A stretch of 64,000 bases of DNA, taken from the NCBI GenBank assembly GCA_016704535.1, contig JADIZZ010000006.1:62001-126000 (forward strand). Direction: 5' to 3'. Under the pieces are notes generated by a model that saw only the letters and a list, made by a program, of their open reading frames with translations, ran no database searches and was not told the DNA's origin. Within the stretch, counting starts at the first letter, position 1. Each line of letters starts with the position of its first letter. Below are positions 44,195 through 50,517 of the stretch, in pieces. This DNA is from Betaproteobacteria bacterium. GTDB taxonomy: Bacteria > Pseudomonadota > Gammaproteobacteria > Burkholderiales > Burkholderiaceae_C. A program made the translations under genes and the position numbers.

Positions 44195-44605
44195 AGCCGG
44201 CACGATCGATGAAGTAGCAGTACAGGTGCAGGCATTTGCGCTTGGCCGATTGCACACAGGACTGCCCGGTCGTGAAGCGCAACGACAACGTGCGGCACGG
44301 CTCGAGGGCCGAGAACACGCACACCAAACCCTCGACGATGCCGTCAGGCTCGGCGATCTTGCGGGCGGCATCTTTCTTGCGCAGCTTGGAGCTCAGGTAC
44401 TCGAAGGGCCGGCCGGGTTTGCGGGCCCGGCCAACGCCTGGGCCTTGACGCGCTCGGCGTTGGCCAACAGGAATGGCTTGACGCTGGTGCAGTCGATCTC
44501 GTGCGCCTGGAGCAACTGCGCCATCGACCAGCCCGACATGATCGGCAGGTAGCCGCGGAACAGCATGCGGTCGAAGCAGGACAGTACGCCTTGAATACGG
44601 TCGCC
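44195..44605 (-). pseudogene. Broken gene of an uncharacterised IQGVLSCFDR family
   Basis: On the minus strand 44602-44400 encodes DRIQGVLSCFDRMLFRGYLP, GWSMAQLLQAHEIDCTSVKP and FLLANAERVKAQA. After a frameshift near 44405 it continues RPFEYLSSKLRKKDAARKIA, EGLVCVFSALEPCRTLSL and KRKCLHLYCYFIDR, then similarity ends near 44210. From memory this is the N-terminal third of a 450-500 residue family seen in many soil and aquatic bacteria, often in several copies and near mobile DNA; its function is not known. The copy is frameshifted and truncated. Confidence 0.55.
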
Positions 44606-44705
44606 TACCTGAACGCCCGAGACATCGCCATCAACGTCAAGCCTTTCCAGGTCTTCCAGCATGGCAACGAGCAGCTGCTGGGAGAGGCGCTGCTCGTGGC
44701 ATGCG

Positions 44706-44957
44706 CTACTTGGAGCACTGAAGGGCCTGGTTGTTCAGCACGGCGCAACTCTGGGCACCACACTGACAGTGGATCAACCAGCCTCGCGGTGAGGTGGGAA
44801 TGCTGCCTGCGATGATCTCCACCGAGTTCGAGCATGTGCATGGCGCGATTCCGGTCTGCGCCTCCGCGGGCGCGATCATTTTCGTCGCACCCGCCAACGC
44901 CGCCAGCACCACGCATGCGGCGATGCCAAATTGAAGCGAGGTCTTCAAGAGTGCCAT
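44706..44957 (-). CDS. Small exported cysteine-rich protein
   Basis: The 83-residue protein starts at ATG 44957 behind GGAGGCAGC. Residues 1-34 are a signal peptide (hydrophobic FGIAACVVLAALAG, cleavage after PAEA or AEAQ). The mature part of about 48 residues has six cysteines (PCTC, HCQCGAQSC, QC), suggesting three disulfide bonds in the periplasm or outside. I know no family for it. It is one of the few intact-looking genes in the decayed island. Confidence 0.6.
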   Translation of the reverse strand: MALLKTSLQFGIAACVVLAALAGATKMIAPAEAQTGIAPCTCSNSVEIIAGSIPTSPRGWLIHCQCGAQSCAVLNNQALQCSK

Positions 44958-45165
44958 GCTGCCTCCATGTGTTGGGACAATGAGCCTATGGCGAACCTTG
45001 AGACAGAGCAAGCAGCGACCCGGGTTCCGGTCGAGTAGTGCGCTCCCGTGGCTTGATCGCAGCGGCACCAACGCATCGGCTGGCAGTCGGTCGTGTCCCA
45101 GCGCCTGGGAAAGTCGCGCAGGAGCCGCGCAGCGATGGATGCATGTCAGAGCCTGCCGTGCGCAC

Positions 45166-45354
45166 TTAGTGAGTCACGCTCATCGGATGGACGCCCAGCA
45201 GCACGAGGACTAACGGCAGTCCAATGGCGGCCGCCACGACTGCAAGTGCAACAGCACGTTCAACCCGACGGCCGCCGCCACCACCACGCTTCGAGAACCG
45301 AGTCAGCCCGTCAAGCTGAGCCGTGGAGAACCTAATCAACTGACTTGGAGACAT
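45166..45354 (-). CDS. Possible small membrane protein
   Basis: The 62-residue frame from ATG 45354 (weak GAGGTCGAA upstream) has a glycine/arginine-rich middle and a C-terminal hydrophobic helix (VALAVVAAAIGLPLVLVLLG). This topology is plausible for a tail-anchored small protein, but there is no recognised family and chance cannot be excluded. Confidence 0.35.
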   Translation of the reverse strand: MSPSQLIRFSTAQLDGLTRFSKRGGGGGRRVERAVALAVVAAAIGLPLVLVLLGVHPMSVTH

Positions 45355-45488
45355 TTCGACCTCGCGTCACGGGGTTCACTGCAGAGTGCCGACTGTGAGC
45401 GCCCGAGCGCAATCTATGAGGCACAACCAACCGCATGTACCTGAAACTCCGTGGAAAACTAGGCAGTTCCCCAGCGGTGCTGAGTGAG

Positions 45489-45609
45489 GCCCCCTCGCTT
45501 AAGCGGAGCGCCAACGGCATGCCGCCGGGCCCCGGCCACAGGTACGATGTACATTTTCTGTGGCCGGGCCCTGGCGTCCTGCCGTCGTTGCCTGCTTAGC
45601 TCGTTAGGC
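45489..45609 (+). repeat. attC-like long imperfect palindrome
   Basis: The two arms (45489-45541 and 45558-45609) pair along most of their length: CGGCCACAG with CTGTGGCCG at the tip, GGGCC blocks with one extra base, and TAAGC near the base. The right end is CTTAGCTC followed by GTTAGGC, matching the integron 3' core GTTRRRY, seven bases before an ATG. The left end (GCCCCCT) is a poor match to RYYYAAC. Extrahelical bases and the ORF spacing fit an integron cassette site; no integrase gene is in this window. Confidence 0.4.
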
Positions 45610-45616
45610 ACCGCAA

Positions 45617-45778
45617 ATGCAAGACCCGCACGCCTACCGCTTGATTGCGGATGCGGTTCTTCTCCTGCACTTCGCAGTCGTTGCCTTCGTCGTCGGCGGC
45701 TTGGTCCTAGTGCCAGTTGGCAACATGCGGCACTGGCGTTGGGTCAACTTCAACTTCACACCGCCTACCACCCGGTAG
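45617..45778 (+). pseudogene. DUF2784 N-terminal fragment
   Basis: The 53-codon frame reads HAYRLIADAVLLLHFAVVAF, VVGGLVLVPVGNMRHWRWVN, then FNFTPPTTR and a stop. The first 43 residues match the start of the roughly 120-residue, multi-pass DUF2784 membrane protein family; the remaining helices are missing. Because it starts seven bases after an attC-like core it may be a decayed integron cassette. It is not expected to be functional. Confidence 0.6.
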
Positions 45779-46075
45779 GTGAGTGACACCGTCATCGGTC
45801 TTGGCCGGGATGCTTCCCAGGCCGGTGCGGTGCTGGCGAAGGACCGGCGAGCTGGCGCCTTGCGCTCTTGCCTTACGTAGGTCAGGCGGCGCTGGGTGGC
45901 TAGACCTGCCGGCGCACGCTGCGGGCGTTCATCTAAGCCCGGGGATCGTCCGGGACGGTTTAAACGGGAGACTCTCAGGCAACGGCAACGGTTAGGAGCA
46001 CCTCGCGGGAGATGCCGCTTCGGGTAAGCGAGCGCCGAACGGTGACCAAGGGCAGCGCCAAGACCCAAAAAGCCA
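45779..46075 (+). other. Non-coding stretch with possible glycine-riboswitch remnant
   Basis: No gene is convincing here. Between 45965 and 46048 two pieces resemble parts of glycine aptamers: GAGACTCTCAGGCAACGG (3' half, compare CTCTCAGGCAAAAGGAC) and GGGAGATG, a CGCTT/AAGCG hairpin and GCGCCGAA (5' half). Their order matches the linker zone of a tandem riboswitch, but the flanking halves and any downstream glycine gene are missing. Treat as a weak lead only. Confidence 0.25.
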
Positions 46076-46107
46076 AACGGGTTAGCCTCTCTCGAAGCTA
46101 ACCCGTT
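46076..46107 (-). terminator. Terminator downstream of tRNA-Arg
   Basis: AACGGGTTAGC and GCTAACCCGTT form a perfect 11-base-pair stem. On the minus strand it follows the tRNA 3' end by eight bases and is followed by TGGCTTTTTGG. Confidence 0.75.
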
Positions 46108-46115
46108 GATTTATC

Positions 46116-46192
46116 TGGTGCGGCTGGCAGGAATCGAACCCACGACCCCTTGGTTCGTAGCCAAGTACTCTATCCAGCTGAGCTACAGCCGC
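46116..46192 (-). tRNA. tRNA-Arg (anticodon ACG)
   Basis: The minus strand folds into a complete cloverleaf: acceptor GCGGCTG/CAGCCGC, D arm GCTC/GAGT, anticodon arm CTTGG-CTACGAA-CCAAG with anticodon ACG, and T arm GTGGG-TTCGATT-CCTGC. The 3' CCA is encoded (46116-46118). A34 would be edited to inosine by TadA. The decayed region at 42.0-46.1 kb lies downstream of its 3' end, a usual integration side for islands. Confidence 0.95.
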
Positions 46193-46248
46193 ATCAAGCC
46201 CGGCAGTATATCAGCGCTTTCGAGGCCACCGGCCGGTGCGCGCCGCGG

Positions 46249-47511
46249 TCAATCCAGTGCCGCGGCGGCCTGCTCGCAGCGAAGCGCACGCGCCTCGTCG
46301 CCTTCCTCCCGCGCCAGGGCCGCCAGCTGGCGCCAGGCGGCACGGCGCGTGCGCGAGCTCAGCCCAGGTGCCGCGGCTGCCTGCTCCAGCAGCTGCCTTG
46401 CCTTGCCCCAGAGCCTGCGCTCGGCGAAGACCATCCCCACCGCGGCGACTACGGCGCCTTCGTGGCCATAGGCCTGCGCTGCGGCCTCCAGCCGCGGCAG
46501 CCATTCGACACCGATGCCGGCCCGTGCCTCGATCAGCGCCAGGGCCACCTGCTCGCGGTCTTCGCGCGCCAGTTCCGACAGGCGGTCCCAGAAGGGCTTG
46601 AGCCACTGCCTTGCGTCTTCTGCGGCGTCGAGGTGCACGGCGCGCAATGCGGCGCGTGCAGCCACCTGGGCGTCGCGGCGGTCGGCGGCGTCGAACTGGC
46701 CCCACAAGCGGCGCAGCTGCTGCACATCGTGCGCGCCCTCCAGTGTCTCGGCGGCCAGCGCACGCAGCAGCGCCTGCGCCACCAGCGGCGAGAAAGCCTG
46801 ATGCTTGGCCAGCAGGCGCGCCGTCTGCAATGCGTCCAGCGGCTGGCGCGCCATGCGCAGCGCCTGCAGCTTCAGGCGCAGCGCATGCGTACGGCGTGCG
46901 GCACCGGGGGGCAGAGCGTCCAGCGCCTCCATCGCGCGCGGGGCGTCGCGGTCTTCCAGCGCCCATTCTGCGGCCAGCAGGCGCACGGCCTCCTCGGGGT
47001 TGCGGGCGCTGCCACGCAGGCCCTTGGGGCCACCCTGTGCAGCCTTCAGCGCCTGCGCCAGCGCGGCGTCGCGGCGCGGGCGGTCCTGCAGGCGGTGCAG
47101 GCTGCCGGCAGCCAGCAAGCGTGCCAGCACGCGGAATTCGGGATCGGCCTGCAGCGCCTCGTGCTCGTCGGCGATCAGCACCGCGCGTTGGGCGGCGCTG
47201 CGGGCGCGGCCGTAACGCGCGCCGAAATACTCGGTCAGCGCCTCGCGCAGCGCGGCCTGCGCCGCACGCTCGCGTCGCAGTGCGCGCCAGGCGCCGGCGC
47301 GCTTCGGCAGGCTGAGCAGCGAGCTGAAGGCCCGCACCGCCGCCATCAGCACCAGGCAGGCTGCCAGCAGGGCCAGCACAAAGAGATTGAGCGAGAAGTC
47401 GGTGCGCCAGCCGCCCCAATAGACGCTGACGAGGCCGTCGTTGCTGCCCAGCGTGGTGGCAGCCACCACCGCCACCACGAACAAGCCCACGAGCCAGATG
47501 ACGCCGCGCAT
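46249..47511 (-). CDS. hemY: HemY protein (porphyrin biosynthesis-associated TPR membrane protein)
   Basis: The 420-residue protein has two N-terminal transmembrane helices (VIWLVGLFVVAVVAATTLGS; LNLFVLALLAACLVLMAAVR) enclosing the short YWGGWRTDFS loop typical of HemY, then a long helical TPR-like region. It is the last gene of hemC-hemD-hemX-hemY. It is not protoporphyrinogen oxidase despite the shared name; its precise role is unsettled. It is 45 bases from hemX. Confidence 0.9.
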   Translation of the reverse strand: MRGVIWLVGLFVVAVVAATTLGSNDGLVSVYWGGWRTDFSLNLFVLALLAACLVLMAAVRAFSSLLSLPKRAGAWRALRRERAAQAALREALTEYFGARYGRARSAAQRAVLIADEHEALQADPEFRVLARLLAAGSLHRLQDRPRRDAALAQALKAAQGGPKGLRGSARNPEEAVRLLAAEWALEDRDAPRAMEALDALPPGAARRTHALRLKLQALRMARQPLDALQTARLLAKHQAFSPLVAQALLRALAAETLEGAHDVQQLRRLWGQFDAADRRDAQVAARAALRAVHLDAAEDARQWLKPFWDRLSELAREDREQVALALIEARAGIGVEWLPRLEAAAQAYGHEGAVVAAVGMVFAERRLWGKARQLLEQAAAAPGLSSRTRRAAWRQLAALAREEGDEARALRCEQAAAALD

Positions 47512-47556
47512 CGGGTATGCCGCCCTTGTCCCGCGCTTCTTGCCGGCGCCGCGCCG

Positions 47557-48684
47557 TCAGCGCCCGGCCGAAGCCGTGGCGATGGCCGCCAGCGTGGCGT
47601 CGGGACGCGGCACGCTGACCAGCCGTGCCTGCGCGGTGACGGTGCGCACCAGTTCGCTGGCGGCGGCCACGCGGCGCGTGCTGCGATCGAAATAGCGGTC
47701 GAGCGCGGTCTGCGCGTCACGCAGGTCGGACTGCGCGGTGTCGAACTGACGAGACAGCAGCGCCAGGCGGGCGTTCAGCAGCCGCAGCTTGAGGTTCTCG
47801 CGCAGGAAGAAGGCCTGCTCGGGCGCCACCAGCATGGCCTCGGGCGTGTCGATGCGCGTCACGCGCACCAGGTTCTTCACCTCGTGCCAGACCGTCGCCC
47901 CGAACTCACGCCAGGGTGCGACCCAGGGCCAGTCTCCGGCGCTGGCTGCGGCGGCCGGGCCCGAGGCCGCGCTGGCCGCCGCCACTGCCTGTGCCACCCG
48001 CGGCGGTGCACGGCGCTCGGGCGCCGACAGCAGCGGCAGGTCGTCGACCTGGCGGATGACTTCGTCCAGCCGAATGGTGAGCTGGGTGATGTCGGTGACG
48101 CCCGCGCTGCGCGTGCGTTCCAGGTCTTGCGCCACGGCGCGGCGGACGCGTTCCAGCCGCGGCTGGTTGTAACGGGCGAGGCGCTCGTCGGCCTGCTTCA
48201 GCGTCAGCACCATCGGCTCGGCACTGCCAGTGATGGCCGCCTGCTGCAGGGCGACGCGGATGGCGGCCTCGACATCTGCAAGCACGTTTTCGTCACGTGA
48301 ACGCGAGAGCGACTGGATCAGCTCTTCGAGCTGCGTGCGCTGCAGCGTCGTTTCGGCGACGCGGGCTTCCAGCAGCGCGTGCCGGGCCGCCGTCTCGCGG
48401 GACGTGAGTTCGGCCTGGCGTGCCAGCGTGCGCGCCTCGGTGGCCTGGCTGCCGCTGTCCTGTTGGCGCTTGACGAGTTCGGTTTCCAGCGACTTCACGC
48501 GCTGCTGCGTGTTCCACGCCAGCACGAGCGCCGCCGCCGCGAGTGCCGCCAGCACGCTGGCACCCACCGCGATCCAGCGGCCTTGGCCCATCGTCGCGGT
48601 CACCCCCGGCGATGCGACCGGTGAAGGCGCCTGTGCGGGCGCCTCGGTTGGCGGGGCGGGAGGGGTCGCGGGAGCGTCGGTCAC
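47557..48684 (-). CDS. hemX: HemX-like uroporphyrinogen-III C-methyltransferase family protein
   Basis: The 375-residue product has a Pro/Ala-rich N-terminus, one transmembrane helix (about residues 36-55), a coiled coil (ETELVKRQQDSGSQATEART) and a conserved C-terminal domain (WPWVAPWREFGATVWHEVKN, APEQAFFLRENLKLRLLNAR). HemX proteins are annotated as methyltransferases but lack the usual fold; they probably act as a membrane scaffold. The start overlaps the hemD stop (ATGA). Confidence 0.9.
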   Translation of the reverse strand: MTDAPATPPAPPTEAPAQAPSPVASPGVTATMGQGRWIAVGASVLAALAAAALVLAWNTQQRVKSLETELVKRQQDSGSQATEARTLARQAELTSRETAARHALLEARVAETTLQRTQLEELIQSLSRSRDENVLADVEAAIRVALQQAAITGSAEPMVLTLKQADERLARYNQPRLERVRRAVAQDLERTRSAGVTDITQLTIRLDEVIRQVDDLPLLSAPERRAPPRVAQAVAAASAASGPAAAASAGDWPWVAPWREFGATVWHEVKNLVRVTRIDTPEAMLVAPEQAFFLRENLKLRLLNARLALLSRQFDTAQSDLRDAQTALDRYFDRSTRRVAAASELVRTVTAQARLVSVPRPDATLAAIATASAGR

Positions 48685-49454
48685 GGAGCCTCAGATTGTA
48701 TCGACGGCCATGCAGCGGCCGCGGTCGCCACGGCCGCGGGCAGCGGTGCCGTCACCGCCACACGGCCGAAGCCCAGTTCGAGCGCGGTCTGCGCGATGCG
48801 CGGGTGCGAGGCCAGCGCGCCACTGCCCGACCAGTTGGCCCCCGGCGCCAGCGTACGCAAGTGGGCCACGCCTTCGCTGCTGCTGAACAGCCACAGGTGC
48901 GCGGCCGGCGCGGCCAGCGCGCGCGCCAACAGCGCCTGCGCAGCGGCGTCGAGCACGGGCACGCCGCGGCAGTAGGCGGCGACGAAATCGACCGTGGCGC
49001 CGCGGGCGCGCAGCGCCTCTGCCAGCCAGTCGCGGCCTGCTTCGCCACGCACCACGAGGGCTCGGCGGCCGGCCCAGTCCTCGTGCGCCAGCAAGGCCCA
49101 CAGCGATTCCGAATCGAAGCTCGCCCCCGGCGGCGGCTCGACGACGAGGCCTGACGGCACCCCAGCCGCACGCAACGCCGCCGCCGTACCTGGCCCGGTG
49201 CAGCCCGCGCGCAGATCCGTCGGCCAAGCCAGCCCGGCCGGCGCCTGGGCGAAGAAGTGCCCTACAGCGTTGGCGCTGACGAACATCACGAAGTTGGCAT
49301 CGGACAGCGTGCGCCAAGCAGCGTGCACCGGCGCCGGGTCGGCCACGGATGCGATGTCCAACAACGGCAACGCCACTGCGTCCTGCCCCAGCGCCTTCAG
49401 CGCCTGCACCCAGTCGGCGGCCTGCACCGCGGGCCGGGTGACGATGAGCTGCAT
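48681..49454 (-). CDS. hemD: Uroporphyrinogen-III synthase
   Basis: The 257-residue enzyme cyclises hydroxymethylbilane with inversion of ring D. It shows the bilobed HemD pattern: QLIVTRPAVQAADWVQALKA, VMFVSANAVGHFFAQAP, RALVVRGEAGRDWLAEALRA and WLFSSSEGVAHLRTLAP. Sequence conservation in the family is low, but position between hemC and hemX settles it. ATG 49454 lies 20 bases after hemC. Confidence 0.94.
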   Translation of the reverse strand: MQLIVTRPAVQAADWVQALKALGQDAVALPLLDIASVADPAPVHAAWRTLSDANFVMFVSANAVGHFFAQAPAGLAWPTDLRAGCTGPGTAAALRAAGVPSGLVVEPPPGASFDSESLWALLAHEDWAGRRALVVRGEAGRDWLAEALRARGATVDFVAAYCRGVPVLDAAAQALLARALAAPAAHLWLFSSSEGVAHLRTLAPGANWSGSGALASHPRIAQTALELGFGRVAVTAPLPAAVATAAAAWPSIQSEAP

Positions 49455-49474
49455 CGCCGGGCGCGCGGCCGGCT

Positions 49475-50404
49475 TCAGGCGGCCGGCAGGTAGCTGCCGG
49501 CACCCGCCATGTGCAGCCGGGCAGCGGCTTCATTGCCAAGCGCGCGGGCACCGGCCTCGTCGGTCACGGCGGCGGTCAGGCGCACGTGCAGCAAGGGCCG
49601 CTTGGGGTCGTTGGCGTCGCCCAGGGCGGCGTCCAGGCGCAAGGTGTCGCCGACCCACACGGCATGCCCGGCCAGCGGCATGCTGCAGCTGCCGCCCAGC
49701 GAGCGCGACACCGCTCGCTCGGCATGGCAGGACAGGAACGTGGGCCAGTGGATGGTCTTGGCCAGCAGCGCGCGCAGCTCGGTGGCGTCTTCGCGCACCT
49801 CGATGCCCAAGGCGCCCTGCCCGGCCGCCGGGATCATCACTTCGGGGTCGAAGGTGGCGCGGATGCGCGACGCCAGCCCCAGTCGCTTCAGCCCCGCGGC
49901 GGCCAGCACGATGGCGTCGAAGCCGCCTTCGTCGAGCTTGCGCAGCCGCGTGTCGAGGTTGCCGCGCAGCGGTTCGATCTGCAGGTCGGGGCGGCGGTTC
50001 AACAACTGCACCACTCGGCGAAGGCTGCTCGTGCCGACGATGGCGCCCTGCGGCAGTTCGTCGACGCTGGCGAACTTCGACGAGACGAACGCGTCGCGCG
50101 GGTCTTCGCGTTCCCAGATCGCGGCCAGTACGAAGCCGGCCGGCAGGTCCATCGGCACGTCCTTGAGCGAATGCACGGCGAGATGGGCGCGGCCTTCTTC
50201 CAGCGCCGTCTCCAGCTCTTTCACGAACAGGCCCTTGCCGCCCACCTTGGACAGCGCGCGGTCCAGGATCTGGTCGCCGCGGGTGGTCATGCCCAGCAGT
50301 TCGACCTGCAGGCCGAAACGCGCGACGAGGGCGTCGCGCACATGTTCGGCCTGCCACAAGGCAAGGCGGCTTTCGCGCGTGGCGATCACGGTGGCTTGAG
50401 TCAT
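49475..50404 (-). CDS. hemC: Porphobilinogen deaminase (hydroxymethylbilane synthase)
   Basis: The 309-residue enzyme polymerises four porphobilinogens. Motifs: IATRESRLALWQAEHVRDAL, KGLFVKELETALEEGRAHLA with the active-site VHSLKDVPMDLP, GTSSLRR, and the dipyrromethane-binding Cys in GGSCSMPLAGHA. ATG 50404 fits the family start; upstream codons to 50461 are not conserved. It is divergent from ppc with a 113-base gap. Confidence 0.97.
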   Translation of the reverse strand: MTQATVIATRESRLALWQAEHVRDALVARFGLQVELLGMTTRGDQILDRALSKVGGKGLFVKELETALEEGRAHLAVHSLKDVPMDLPAGFVLAAIWEREDPRDAFVSSKFASVDELPQGAIVGTSSLRRVVQLLNRRPDLQIEPLRGNLDTRLRKLDEGGFDAIVLAAAGLKRLGLASRIRATFDPEVMIPAAGQGALGIEVREDATELRALLAKTIHWPTFLSCHAERAVSRSLGGSCSMPLAGHAVWVGDTLRLDAALGDANDPKRPLLHVRLTAAVTDEAGARALGNEAAARLHMAGAGSYLPAA

Positions 50405-50517
50405 CTGGCGATGATAGCCAGCACCAGATGCCTGACCGGTGGGCTGCGCCCAGGCATGCACCTTGCGGGCGGCCCAGACGACAATCGGTAACCCGGTTAC
50501 ATGCCCAGGAGCCTGCC

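Noticed and set aside
45603..45609. Active integron platform
   Set aside because: No integrase or attI is visible in the window and the left core of the palindrome is degenerate; only a relic is proposed.
46150..48300. 716-codon plus-strand frame over tRNA-Arg, hemY and hemX
   Set aside because: It would run through the tRNA and antisense to two recognised genes.
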